Program-made: the position numbers and the translations under genes
The notes under the pieces: generated by a model
What the model was told of the DNA's origin: nothing
Database searches by the model: none
What the model saw: only the letters and a program-made list of their open reading frames with translations
In this document: positions 10,722 through 22,654 of the stretch, piece by piece
Layout: each line of letters starts with the position of its first letter
Numbering within the stretch: the stretch's first letter is position 1
Assembly: GCA_002914845.1 (NCBI GenBank)
Contig: JXTC01000128.1
Location: 143,897-207,896 of the forward strand
Source: Trema orientale
Lineage: Eukaryota; Streptophyta; Magnoliopsida; Rosales; Cannabaceae
Length of the DNA stretch: 64,000 nucleotides
Direction: 5' to 3'

Positions 10722-12368
10722 TACTGGTATTCGTTGGAATAAAATTCCAGAAAATATTTTCATAAAATCATTTTCAAGAATACCATAGTTTTGTAAAATT
10801 CAGAAATGCAGCGGAATTGGTCATTTAAAATTTCACTTTACAGAACATTTCGGATTGTGATCCAACATAAATTAACTCTTGATCTAGACAAGAACAATAC
10901 TTAGATTTGTTGCACAAACTTCGCATCTTCCCGTCTATTCTCGAAAGCCGTTTGATTGAAGCGGTGGGTGGTCACCTTCTTGATTCCCAACAAAGAGATC
11001 CGCAGACGAACAAGAAGACAATCTTCTCGAACTGATTTCTCCGGAATGGCCGAAACACCAAGGATGGTGAATCCCCTACTGTGGCCGATTTTCCTCCGCT
11101 CTCCCTCTCTCTGTTTTTCATGTAACACTCTCTTCTCAAGGGGAGTTTCACGTGTCACTCATGTAATGTATAATTAGAGAACGTTTTTCTTAACTATAGA
11201 GAGATAATTAACCATAGTGGGCTTATTGGGCTTGTTGGGCTCAACTGATCTTCAAATAACTATCAGGCTTTAATTTGAGCTAGACAAGGAACCAGATGGA
11301 TCCGTAAAGTCCAAGCTCCAATAAACCATATACCCACAATCATAATTAACTCATAATTATAATTGGGCTTTCTCCATTAACATTGGGGCACACCACTATA
11401 GGCCCAATATTGAACTCTTGGACTAAATATCATTTATTTTCTATGAAGCTTATTATCAAATAATTAGCTCGATCTATTTAGCATATACTATACCTGTAGA
11501 TGTACCCCTAATGCAATGCCGTACTAGCAAGGTAAAATTACCGCATTACCCTTCTAGTACATATTTACCTTTGAGTTATCATTTTTCATCTAACGGATAA
11601 TAGTTGACTACGATGTTTGTATCTGCTTAAACCAACACAGTCAAATTCACATAGTGAATACCCGGGCCCTGATTTATATTATCCAAGTACTTGAAAAAAC
11701 TCAAAGTGATATTATATGCATGGCGTCCATCATGAAAAATGTTCCACATATTTCATATACTTATCTTCTAAGATACCGAAGTCTGAATCATAAATCGGAA
11801 CTAGTCCTTTAGTAACTCAAAAAGACAAAACACATGAAACTAAGTTCATTAATCACTAGGATTAAGGTTTTCTACAGTAATACTAGATTAGTGAAATTAA
11901 AAATTTAAGTTATAGTACTTAACCTTAAATTCTAATTCACTCGGTCATGTTCCATACTGTTATAACTTTCTTGTAAAACACTAGTGTTTCTATCCGAAGA
12001 TTCACTTCAATAATTGGAGACTTCATTAATCAAATAGACAACACTACATTCTATGGCATAGTAAAGTATTCCATCTTCAATATGCAGAATGCGAACAATT
12101 TAATTTAGACATAATAAAATAAAGAATATAATATCTCCCACATAAGAACTCATCATACGAATAATTCTTTATTACTCATTATGTATCTCGGAATCTTTAG
12201 ATGTTTGCATAAGATAAACATACACATTACATTTATATCAATAGGATATAAATGAAAAAGAAATTCATAACATGGCATTTATTAACAATAAATAGATAAC
12301 AAATAATCTGATAAATATTGTTTATAATGTCAAAATAATAAACTGCTTTATAGGACATTATTCCAATA
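10722..12368 (-). repeat. 3' LTR of copia element C
   Basis: Read on the minus strand it starts TATTGGAATAATGTCC and ends CGAATACCAGTA; both TG and CA ends each carry one transition compared with the other LTR. It is 1,647 bp against 1,356 bp for the partner. The difference is a single block at 11,651-11,940, retained here and missing on the right. A short ORF at 10,901-11,158 is conserved in both LTRs but looks like LTR sequence without a recognisable domain. Confidence 0.92.
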
Positions 12369-12379
12369 ATCTCCCACTT
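12369..12379 (-). other. Polypurine tract of element C
   Basis: The minus strand reads AAGTGGGAGAT, abutting the 3' LTR. This short purine run is the usual copia plus-strand priming site. Confidence 0.75.
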
Positions 12380-13835
12380 GGCCTTTGAAGCAGATGTGAC
12401 ATGTCACGTAGTCCCATTCCTTCTAGGTGATCCTTAAATACTTTGGTAGCCAAAGATTTGGTAAAAGAATCAGTAAGGTTCTCTATAGACGCTATCTTAC
12501 TCACTATCATGTCTCCTCTTAGAACAATTTCTTTGAGTACATGATATTTCCTTTCTATGTATTTCCCCTCTTATGGCTTCTGGGCTCTCTGGAGTTAGCA
12601 ACTGCTCTACTATTATCACAGTAGAGTGTTATAAGTTACTGTGCTCCAGGTACTACCTCGAGATCCATAAGGAAATTACGAAGCCAGACCGCCTCTTTAG
12701 CTACTTCAGAAGCTGCCACATATTCGGCCTCCATAATTGAATCCATAACACAAGATTGCTTGACACTCCTTTATATAATGGTTCCACCACCAAGGGTAAA
12801 GATTGAACCTGAGATTGATTTTTTAGAGTCTTTATCAGATTGAAAATCCGAATCAGTATATCCAACAGGTGTTAGATCTTCTCCAGAATATACAAGCATA
12901 TAACTTCCAGTTCTCCGAAGATACTTTAGAGTATGCTTGACTGCACCCCAATGTTCAGGTCCTGGATTGGATTGGTAATGACTTACAATCCCAACAGCAT
13001 AACAAATATCTGCTCTTGTGCAAAGCATGGCATACATGAGACTTCCCACTGCCGAAGCATAAGGAATATTTCTCATCTGTTCTTTTTCTTCTTCCGTCTC
13101 AGGAGAATTCTCATTAGACAGAGTAATTCCTTTACGAAAGGGTGTTAAACCTTTCTTGGAATTTTGCATTGCAAATCTAGCTAGTATTTTGTCTATGCAT
13201 GAAACTTGTGAAAAAGCTATGCATTTGTTCTTTCTGTCTCGTAGAATCTGTATTCTTAGAACATAGCAAGCTTTACCTAAGTCTTTCATATCAAACTGTT
13301 GTGCTAACCAGACTTTCACTGATGATAATGATCCAACATCATTCCCAATAATTAGAATATTATCAATGTATAGTACTAGAAAAATCACTTTATTATCCTG
13401 AATTCTATTATAGACACAAGGTTCATCTATATTTCATTCAAAACTATAAGACTTAATTGCTTCATCAAATCTTATGTTCCAAGATTTAGATACTTGCTTG
13501 AGTCTATAAATAGATCTCTTAAGTTCACAAACTTTTCTTTCCTAGCCCTTTTCAATGAATCCCTCTGGTTGTATCATATAGATACGTTCATCAAGATTGC
13601 CATTCAAGAATATAGTCTTGACATCTATTTGCCATATCTCATAATCAAGAGATGCAGTGATGGATAAGAGTATGCGAATAGACTTGATCATAGCAACAGG
13701 AGAGAAGGTTTCTTCATAGTCAATACCTTCCTTCTGTATATATCCCCTTGCAACTAACCTTCCCTTGTAAATCTCCACTTTTCCGTCTACTCTCCTCTTT
13801 CTCTTATAGAATCCCTTCAGGTGGATCTGCAAGTT
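12380..13835 (-). pseudogene. RT and RNase H of copia element C
   Basis: RT begins near 13,832 with the conserved copia segment IWQIDVKTIFLNGNL and an IYMIQPEGF motif. The catalytic box near 13,360 reads YIDN instead of YVDD, so the second Asp is lost. The connection segment IPYASAVGSLMYAM is at about 13,040. RNase H follows, with GYTDSDF near 12,850, MEAEYVAASE near 12,710, YCDNSRAVAN near 12,610 and the family's C-terminal GLRDM near 12,420. Stops at about 12,520-12,660 and a break at 13,390-13,540 disrupt the frame. Confidence 0.88.
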
Positions 13836-14109
13836 CCCGGACTTTATTAGAGTACATGGACTCTATTTCATATTCTATTACCTTTTGCTGGAGATCTTTA
13901 TCAACATCACCCATTTCCTCATTATAGGTATAAGGATCAGATTCTTGGTCACAAGACTCTCCTATTCCCAAGTATCTTTCAGGTTGTCTTACAATTCTCC
14001 CACTACGATGAGGATCTGATGAATGTTGAGTTTCAAGTTATTTATCTATCCTAAGTGCTTTCTCAATCTTATCTTCTATAGATTAGCTGATAACATCATC
14101 AGTTAATTC

Positions 14110-15080
14110 TTCAAGAACTAACTTACTTTTGGGCTTGAAATCTTTCATATAGTTTTCTTCTAAGAAAGTAGCATTTGTACTCATAAACACTTTTTTTTTC
14201 TTCAGTACTATAGAAATAATATTCTCTTGTTCCTTTTAGATAACCTACAAATAGACACAATTCAGATCGTGATTCCAAGTTAGTCATTTTCTCTTTCAGC
14301 ACGTATGATAGACAACCCCAAATATGGATATGATGCAAACTAGGTTTGTGTCATTTCCATAGTTCGAATGGCGTCTTAGGTACTGACTTAAAAGGAACTC
14401 TATTAAGCATGTATATAGTAGTTTCTAAGGCATAACTCCAAAAAGACGCGGGTAATTGCGAATAACTGAGCATCAACCTAACCATATCCAAAAGTATCCT
14501 ATTTCTTCTTTTAGCAACACCATTTAGTTGAGGCGTACCAGGTGCTGTGAGTTGGGATAGGATCCCATTATCTGTGAGAAATTCAGAGAATTCTCCAGAG
14601 AGGTATTCACCACCTCGATCAGATCGAATGGTCTTTGTGTTCTTTACCAATTGCTTTTTAGTTTCCACTTTGAATTCTCTGAACTTTTCAAAAAAATCCG
14701 ATTTGTATTGCATTAGGTAAACATAACCAATTCTAGAATCATCATCTGTAAATGTAATGAAGTATTCAAAACCTCTTCAAACTTAAATATTTATGGGCAT
14801 GTAGACATCAGTTTGTACTAACTCAAGACATTCTTAAACTCTAAGACCTTTTCCAGTAAATGGTCTTTTAGTCATTTTACCTTCCAAACAAGATTCGCAG
14901 GTTAGTAATGGTTTGATTTCTAACGAACTTAGAGGTCCATCATTAACTAATCTTTGAATTCTATTTAGGTTTATATAACTGAGTCTTAAATGCCAGAGAT
15001 AAGTTTCATCATTAGTACTTACTTTCACTTTCTTATGTTTAGGTTCTACATGTTCAGAATCATTTTCAAGATTGTGCAAT
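14110..15080 (-). pseudogene. Integrase of copia element C
   Basis: The pre-integrase zinc region lies at about 14,834-15,079: WHLRLSY (normally ending in His, here Tyr) and CESCLEGKMTKRPF. The core domain at 14,351-14,713 contains [14 protein letters not shown] with its Asp, and [18 protein letters not shown]. The usual catalytic Glu of the GVAERRNR box is Lys here. The C-terminal IWGCLSYVLKEK segment is at about 14,330. The gap between 14,713 and 14,834, where the first catalytic Asp should lie, is out of frame. Confidence 0.85.
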
Positions 15081-15094
15081 GAGATGCATTTAGG

Positions 15095-16332
15095 TTAAAT
15101 AAAGAAAAGATTATTCTTATGAGTACCAGTGCAAATAAGACTTTTATTCTTTCTAATAGAAACTTTAATATCAAAATGAACAGAATAACCTTGTCTCATC
15201 AAACAGGAAACAGAAATCAAATTCTGTTTAAACACCAGAATATAATAACAATTCTTCTTTTTTTCTAAAAACCTAAAATCATCAAAATTCAAAATAACAT
15301 CTCCCATTGCACGAGCTTTAACAATTGAGCCATCTCCTAATCGCAATGTGAACTCTTCACTAGCGAACTTCCTAGTTTCCTTGAACTCCTGCAAAGTATT
15401 ATAAACATGGCCAGTGACTCCCGAATCTACGATCCAAGAATCGATAGAATCAACCACATGACAAGCCTCAATGAACAACAAATTGTCATTACCTTGTTTG
15501 TCCTTGCAGTTGTTCTTCTCCTTCTTAAGGGCTAGGTAAATTTTGCTGTTTCTCTTCCAATGCCTATCCTCACCATAATGGAAATATTTTTCCTTTGGTT
15601 TGGCATCCTTCTTGGTACTCCTTTTCTTTGGAGCCAGAGAAGTAGGAGTCTTTTTCTTTCCTTTACCTTTGCCTTTCGACTTAGGTTTGGAAGAATTAGC
15701 TTGAGCTACATTAGCCTCAGCTGATCCTGACTTATTCTTCCTAAGAATATTCTCTGTAATTTGTAGATCTTTCATCAGGCTTGTAAGAGCATAGTCTTCC
15801 CGACGAATCTCATGATCGATCTTAAATTGATTGAATGTGTCTGACAATGTGTTCAAAACTATGTCAATTTGGGTGTCACAATCAATTTTAGCTCCAAAGA
15901 TCTCCAGTTCATTAAGATATGCTATGACTTACATTATATGTTCCCGAACTGGATTACTTTTCTTCTGACGAAGATTCATGAATGCACTTATAGCCTCATT
16001 TCTAGCTTGACGACCGAGACTGGTGAACATTTCGTCAATACTCAGCATTATGTTAGCAGTAGTATCCATCCCACGATGTTGTTGTTGCAATATATTGCTC
16101 ATTGAGCCAAGTATATAGCACTTAGCCATCTCATCAGATTCCTTCCACTTATCATATAAGTTTCTTTCATTGTTGGTGGATTCTACAGTTGGTTGAGCAG
16201 GACATAGAGTGGTGAGAACCCACTTATGTTTATCAACAGTAAGCATTTGTCTAGGTTACGTTTCCAGTCTACATAGCTTTCACCATCTAGCTTGTTTTGT
16301 GCGAGTAAAGTGGATAAAGGATTAAGGGCCAT
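15095..16332 (-). pseudogene. gag, zinc knuckle and protease of copia element C
   Basis: The ATG at 16,332 opens MALNPLSTLLAQNKLDGESY, the standard copia gag start, followed by a WKRNLD motif. The capsid frame continues at 15,929-16,246 and, after a break, at 15,095-15,856. A Lys-rich stretch precedes a degenerate zinc knuckle near 15,580 (YFHYGEDRHWKRNS, in which the Cys residues have become Tyr, Tyr and Ser). The protease active site IVDSGVTGHV is at about 15,410-15,435. Two frameshifts are needed to read it through. Confidence 0.85.
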
Positions 16333-18775
16333 ATCTATTGAAAATAAATAAACATTCCATGTATAAGCAAACATCATATAGCATATTTCGAATAATTAAC
16401 ATAATATATGAAACATACAATATGCAAATGAAGTATCCCTAAGACTATCACTTATATTCATGGTAATTTGACCTACCATTAATTATAAGCCTCCTACGAG
16501 GGGTCATGCAATCAACAAGTCAAATTGAAACAATTTCAATTAGTAAATGGACAGATAACTCTTATCCCATATTTCTAACTACCATTCTCATTGGTCCTCT
16601 AATCGATTAATAAGAACTCCTACGGGAATATATAAGTGTTTCGAGTTGAGTGTTTAATTATTGTTTCGGTAACTAAGCTTTCTATATAGGACTGTCTCCT
16701 ATGGGAGATCAGCCTTATATAGTCTACCTAGTACCTTATCCTAAGAAGCTTATTTCCAATATTACCCAGACGAAAACCCCTCCTACGGGAGCTCAGCAAG
16801 ATTCTGAGGCGAGGCTAATCCTAATACATAATGAACCAATAATGGAGACCATAGGTATCACATACCCTCTCCTACTCAATATTTTATAACTAGGGATTTA
16901 TAGATTTTACCCAGTTATCTAACTAACTTGGTAATCTAAGATCAATTATGTAAGTATGTTCATATTTGCATGAGAGTAGCTCTAATTTTTAATATGACAT
17001 GTTACTAAAAATCATGTAATAAAACTTAATTACATGCATGCAACATTGTCTTAATAATACCAAAGTAGTAAGCAGATAATTAATTAATCGTTAATGATTT
17101 ATTAATTTCCAGTAATTTAAAAATTATTTAACATTTAAATAATTCTAACTGATAAAATAATATTTAATATTTAAATATATAAGATAATATTTAAAATTTA
17201 AAATAGAAAAGATTTTCACAAAATTTGATCAGTTTAAATAAAAGATTTAGCTAATTAAATCTCCTTAAATATCTCAAATTTAAATTTCAACTTTTGAAAT
17301 CTTAATTTGAATTTAACTTCCTTAAATATCTCTCATTATTTTATCCTTCAAATTTGAATTCATAATTCAAATGAATATCTGATCTCATTAAATATCTACT
17401 AATTATAAATTAAAATTTGAAAAATTGAAAAGATATTCTGATTTAAATTTAAATTTCAAATCTTCACAAAATTCGAAATTTAAAAGATAGAAGATTTTAT
17501 AGATAAAATCTCCTATAATGTCTCTAATTTGAATTAAGATAAATTTAAAATTCAAAATAGATAACTAACTATCACATAATTAGTTTTTCAAAATATCTAT
17601 TCAAGATTTGAATTTAAAACTAAAAGATATTATCTCATAATATCTAATTTTAAAATTTTCTATATTAAAAATATTTCTAATTATTCAAATAATAATTAAG
17701 ATATTATTGATATCAGCTATATCCATAATTCAAATTAAAATATCCTATCAATTCAAATTTCAAAAAAATTCAAATTTAATAAGGATTTAAAATTTGAATT
17801 TAAATTTTAATTTATCAGTTTTCATAAAACTACGGATAAATTTAATTTATTTTAAAATAAAAATAATTAAAATTACGGCTGAAAAATCGAAAAGGTACGG
17901 ACAAGCCAACGGACGGAACGGGAGGCCGTTACGTGAACTCAGCCTTGGGATGTTATGCAGCCATACTCAGGACAACTACCGAGCACCAACGGGCTCGCAT
18001 AACGCTACACGGCCTCGCTCGGGACAACTTCCACATGACAACAGGCTCGTGTAGTTCTCATACGACAAAAGCACGAGACAGCACCCTAAGCGGCCAAGGC
18101 ACAGGAGACCATTTGCGCAGCCGGTGCCCAGGAGGCCGCCTGCTGGCCATGCGCGGATCTTATAAGCGCGGCCAGTGGGGCTGTGCCCACGCAGCATATG
18201 TGGGCTAGCCACCCGCAGGCCATGCGTGGGGAGAACTCACGCAGCCTGGGCGTCGTGCCTGCGCCGTATGCGTGGGAAGAACCCGCGCAGCCTGTACGCG
18301 GAGGTAGCCTGCAGTCCATACACGGATCATATCCGCACGGCCAGCGATGCCTCACCCGTGCAGCCATGCGCGGGGACGTGCCCATGCGGCCTGCATGCAG
18401 GTCACACCCGTGAGGCTCACGTGGGCACGGGTGATGCACACTGCTCCTAGCCGTGCACCGCTCAATCATTTCATTTTTTTTTAAATTGAAAAATAGTTTT
18501 TCATAAAAACTTAAAGACAATTAAAGGTCAAAACATTTCTTATGCGTAGTTTTATCAAGAACATAAAACATGAACACAGAAATCAAGAACATGCCGGAAA
18601 CAAAAATCAAAAATAATATGATCATCACCTCATAGCAACATCTAATCAAATAATCATACAAACTCATTGAATCTATTGACCATCATACAATAATCAAAAC
18701 TTTCTGGGAATCATAAACATCAATGAACAAGAGAATAGATCGGAGTAAAATATGCTAGATCAATAATAAAACTAT
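16333..18775 (-). other. Long leader of element C, with a GC-rich repeat block
   Basis: About 2.4 kb between the PBS and the gag ATG. Bases 17,000-17,870 are extremely AT-rich with recurring TTTAAATTTGAATT-like words. Bases 17,880-18,450 are sharply GC-rich and full of related CATGCG(C/T)GGG and CGCGCAGCC words recurring every 40-60 bases, able to pair locally. Short ORFs on both strands across this block (17,933-18,520) are biased by composition and show no domain. I see no gene; a structured or packaging-related leader is one guess. Confidence 0.7.
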
Positions 18776-18787
18776 GCTCTGGTACTA
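18776..18787 (-). other. Primer-binding site of element C
   Basis: The minus strand reads TAGTACCAGAGC, a two-mismatch version of the initiator Met tRNA PBS, two bases from the LTR end at 18,790. It defines the 5' end of the element as the right-hand side. Confidence 0.8.
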
Positions 18788-18789
18788 AT

Positions 18790-20145
18790 TGCTGGTATTC
18801 GTTGGAATAAAATTCCGGAAAATATTTTCATAAAATTATTTTTAAGAATACCATTGTTCTGTAAAATTCAGAAACGTAGTAGAATTGGTTGTTTAAAATT
18901 TTTCACTTTATAAAATATTTCGGATCGTAATCTAATATAAATTAACTCTTGATCTAGACAAGAACAATACCCGGATTCGCTTCACAACCTTCTCCTCTTT
19001 CCGTCTATTCTCTAAAGCCGTTTGATTGATCCGGTGGGTGGTCAACTTCTTGATTCCCAACAAAGAGATTTGCAGATGATGAATAAGACAATCTTCTCGA
19101 ACCGATTTCTCTGGAATGGCCGAAACACCAAGGACGGTGAATCCCCTAGTGTTGCCAATTTTCCTCTGCTCTCCCTCTCTCTGCTTTTCATGTGACACTC
19201 TCTTCTCAAGGGGAGTTTCACGTGTCACTCATGTAATGTATAGTTAGAGAACATTTCTCTTAACTATAGAGAGATTAGTAAATCCTACTAGGCTTATTGG
19301 GCTTGTTAGGCTTAACTAATCATCAAATAACTATTAGGTTTTAATTTGAGTTAGACAGGGGATTAGACGGAACCATAAAGCTCAAGTTCTAATGGACCAT
19401 ATACCCACAATCATAATTAACTCATAATTATGATTGGGCCTTCTCCATTAATATTGGAGTACATCACTATAGGCCCAATATTGAACTCTTGGACTAAATG
19501 TCGTTTATTTTTTAGGAAGCTTATTATCAAATAATTAGCTTGATCCATTTAGCATATACTATTTTTATAGATGTACACCCAACATGCCATACTAGCAAGG
19601 TGAAATTATCGTATTACCCTTCTACTACATATTTACCTTTGAGTTGCCACTTTTCATCTAATGGATAATAGTTGACTACGATATTTGTATCTGCTTATAC
19701 CAACATAGTCAAATTTACTCGGTCATATTCGATGCTGCTATAACTTTCTTATAATATGCTAGTTTCTATCTGAAGATTCACTTCGATAAATAGAGATTTC
19801 ATTAATCAAATAGATAATACTACATTCTATGGCATAGTAAAGTATTCCATCTTTAATATGCAGTATGAAAAACAACTCAATTTAGACATAATAAAATAAA
19901 GAATATAACGTCTCCCACATAAGAACTCATCATGTGAATAATTCTTTATTACTCATTATATGTCTCAGAATCTTTAGATGTTTGCATAAGATAAACATAC
20001 ACATCACATATATATCAATAGGATATAAATAAAATAGAAATTCATAACATGGAATTTATTAATAATAAATAGATAATAAATAATCCGATAATTATTATTT
20101 GTAATGTCAAAATAATAAACTACTTTATAGGACATTATTCCAACA
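18790..20145 (-). repeat. 5' LTR of copia element C
   Basis: It begins TGTTGGAATAATGTCC and ends CGAATACCAGCA on the minus strand, giving intact TG...CA ends. It matches 10,722-12,368 throughout except for a missing 290-bp block between two copies of AATTCAC present in the longer LTR. It adjoins the duplication TATAA at 20,146. Confidence 0.92.
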
Positions 20146-20720
20146 TATAATTGATAATCTCTCAAAATTTGAAGTACAATCCTCATGTGTTCAGCATATT
20201 CTTCTCGAGTCTTCGGGTATATCAAGATGTCGCCAATAAAGACAACCACAAACCGATCCAAATAAGGTCTAAAAATTCTGTTCATGAGATCCATGAATAC
20301 TACAGGAGCATTAGTCAGACCAAATGGCATAACCAGGAACTCAAAATGACCATAACGAGTCCTGAAAGCGGTTTTCAGTACGTCTTCCTCTTGAATCTTC
20401 AACTGGTGATAATTCGATCTCAAATCGATCTTAGAGAAAAATCTTGATCCACCGAGTTGATCAAATAACTCATCTATCCTTGGCAAAGGATACTTGTTTT
20501 TCATAGTAAGCTTATTCAATCTTATATAGTCAACACAGAGTTTGAGCGTACCATCAGCTTTCTTGGCGAGCAACACCGGTGCACCCTATGGAGAAGTATT
20601 GTTCCTGATGAATCTTTTTGACAAAAGATCATCCAGCTAACTTCTCAACTCAGTCATTTCCGTTGGAGCCATGCAATAGGCTGAAATAGAAACTGGCTGG
20701 GCTCCAGGTATCAAATCAAT
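20146..20720 (-). pseudogene. First part of RT of element B
   Basis: On the minus strand the frame reads from the fingers (SKRFIRNNTSP, a stop, [20 protein letters not shown]) through [16 protein letters not shown] and [12 protein letters not shown] to the catalytic box [10 protein letters not shown] near 20,240. The first Asp of the DD pair is Gly here, which would abolish activity. The frame then reads LRDYQLY and is cut at 20,146 by element C. It resumes at 10,716. Confidence 0.9.
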
Positions 20721-20869
20721 ACAGAACTCGATCTCTCTGTCAGGTAGTAGCCGAGGTAAATCCTCCAGAAAAACATCCAGAAACTCGCTAACCACTAATA
20801 TCTAGGGGTAATAATCGGCAGTCCCTATATAACCACTAATGGCAAATAAATTCTCTTAACACTCGAGTT

Positions 20870-21290
20870 TCTTCCTTCCACCCATGCATGCTTTCAAAAT
20901 CGAACTTGGTTTCAAAGGATTCAAACATAGTTGATAAATAATAGGACATCCTCTAGTGAAAAAGTGACTCTCTTTTTGAAACAATCAACTCTAGCCTGAT
21001 ATTTGGAAAACCAATCCATACCGAGAATTACACTAAATTATTGCAAAGGCAATATAATCAAATCAGCTAGTAACTCTTTACTGTTAATCAAAATTAGACA
21101 ATCACGACACATAGTAGAAACATTAGCTACTTCACCCATCAGTGTGCCCAAAGTCAAAATAGGATCCAACACAGAACATTCCAAACCCAACAATTGAGCA
21201 AACAACAAAGATATAAAAGAATGTGAAGCACTAGTATCAAATATAACAAGAGCCTAAGAGTGTGAAATGAGAATCATACCATCTATGACT
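20870..21290 (-). pseudogene. Aspartic protease of element B
   Basis: The minus strand contains VIFDTSASHSFIS near 21,230, a degraded D-T/S-G active site (Gly to Ser). It is followed by the conserved VILGMDWFSKYQA segment near 21,000, typical of plant Ty3 proteases. A stop lies just before the active-site segment and another before VILGMDW. The protease sits between gag and RT, as expected for gypsy elements. Confidence 0.78.
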
Positions 21291-22557
21291 CCCTTGCCAG
21301 TCTAATCATGACCATCTTCCATTCCAGTGATAGCAAAGACTTGACCAGAAACTTTTTCTTTCCCTTTGTTCCCTCTCCCCTGGCCAGGTCGGCTACTACT
21401 AGCTCCTGGAATGGTGGTAGTATATTGGCATCCTTCTTGATTACCAGAAGCTTGCGGAGTCTGAAAATCTTGAGTATAGTCTGAACCTCGTGGCCAGTAC
21501 TGACGATGGTACTGGGAACCAAAAGACTGCTAGAAAGGGGAAGAGTTAAATTCATGAGACTGGTTCTGGATTGGTCTCATCTGGTTACCCTAGAGTGGTA
21601 TAGACACACTCTGGCTTCCCTGGGACCCGCCTTGAGATAAGGTTGGCTTCTATTGGCGAAATGGACAAGACTTCTGATAGCCCTGCTGGCCGTAGTAAAA
21701 ACATCCATACGGTCCAAGCCGTCCTCTTCCGGAAGAACCACTGCTCTGAGAATTTTGTGATTACGACTGCCCTAGGTTTCTCTTATTGGCCTTCCTATCA
21801 TTACCTTTGCTCCTCGACTGTTCCCTCAAAGTCGATTTGTCATCAAGAAAGGCTTCTGCTTTCTATCCCACAGTAACAAGATTAACCAGGTTGTCAAAAT
21901 GCTGAGTCACAATCATTTCAAGGATAGCTGGCCTCAGAGCTTCTATGAGACAATCTGAAGAGTAGGGTCTATCCCCGGTGTATAAGCATACTGCGCCAAT
22001 TCTATGAACCGGATGTAGCACTCATTCACGGTCATGTTACCTTGCTTGAGTCGCACGTATTCTCAAATCATAGCAGATCTACGACTAGCAATAGCATAGT
22101 GGTTTCTGAACAGTCCATCAAAGATATCCCAAGTTATATCGATCTCATATCGTGACAGCTTGACAGTTCCCCACCAACTGGCAGCTCTATCAAACAATTT
22201 ATAAACAACAAAAATCACTCAGAACTCAGCAAGTGTCCCAATGGTCGTAAAGATTTTTTTGATATCTCTGAGCCATTTCTCAACTACGGTAGGGTCCGAT
22301 TTATATCAAAAGTAGGTGGACTCAACTTAACAAAATCCTTGAAAAAGCTGGCCTGACGAGTCTCAGGATCTCGTTGAGCTCTTAGTCCCGGTATTTTCCG
22401 TAAAGCCTCATAAAGATCCGCAAGAGGCTCGGGAATTTCTTGTTGTGGTAGATGAGTATCAGCTCTTAGCTCTTGCCTCAGTACTTTTCTTCTCGGAAGT
22501 ATTTTACTAGTCTGTATAAATATGCCAAAAGTGTCAGTGAGACAATGATGCTGAGTT
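21291..22557 (-). pseudogene. gag of element B
   Basis: Reading the minus strand with small frame corrections gives a typical plant Ty3 gag: FFKDFVKLSPPTF near 22,330, DRAASWWGTVK near 22,180, a Y-V-R-L-K-Q-G segment near 22,060, then a basic Gln-rich tail. One zinc knuckle near 21,700 (CFYYGQQGYQKSC) has Tyr in place of the second Cys and of the His. Stops at about 21,765, 21,865 and 22,070 and at least one indel near 22,300 break it. A T15+ run at 22,561-22,579 lies next to the leader. The true start codon is not identifiable. Confidence 0.8.
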
Positions 22558-22634
22558 TCAATTTTTTTTTTTTTTTTTGAAAAACTAGTTACAATCTAAT
22601 CTAACGGTGTCACATCCTAGGTAGATAAACATCC

Positions 22635-22646
22635 GCTCTAGTATAA
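22635..22646 (-). other. Degenerate primer-binding site of element B
   Basis: The minus strand reads TTATACTAGAGC, a decayed form of TGGTATCAGAGC, nine bases from the LTR end at 22,655. It has several substitutions compared with the intact PBS at 431-442. Confidence 0.6.
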
Positions 22647-22654
22647 AAAATTTT

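Larger units (their letters stand above)
10722..20145 (-). mobile_element. Ty1/copia LTR retrotransposon C inserted in element B RT
   Basis: A 9.4-kb element with LTRs at 10,722-12,368 and 18,790-20,145. It is flanked by the 5-bp duplication TATAA (10,717-10,721 and 20,146-20,150). The polyprotein order, read on the minus strand, is gag, CCHC, protease, integrase, RT, RNase H. Integrase before RT is the defining copia arrangement. There is a PBS next to the right LTR, a purine tract next to the left LTR and an unusually long leader of about 2.4 kb. The coding region is decayed, with altered active-site residues. Confidence 0.93.

Noticed and set aside
10901-11158. Minus-strand 85-codon ORF, with a related one at 18,932-19,228
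   Set aside because: Present in both LTRs of the copia element because the LTRs are copies; no protein family recognised.
17933-18520. Overlapping Arg/Cys/Pro-rich ORFs on both strands
   Set aside because: Produced by the GC-rich repeat block in the copia leader; open on both strands in several frames, which is typical of composition and not coding.
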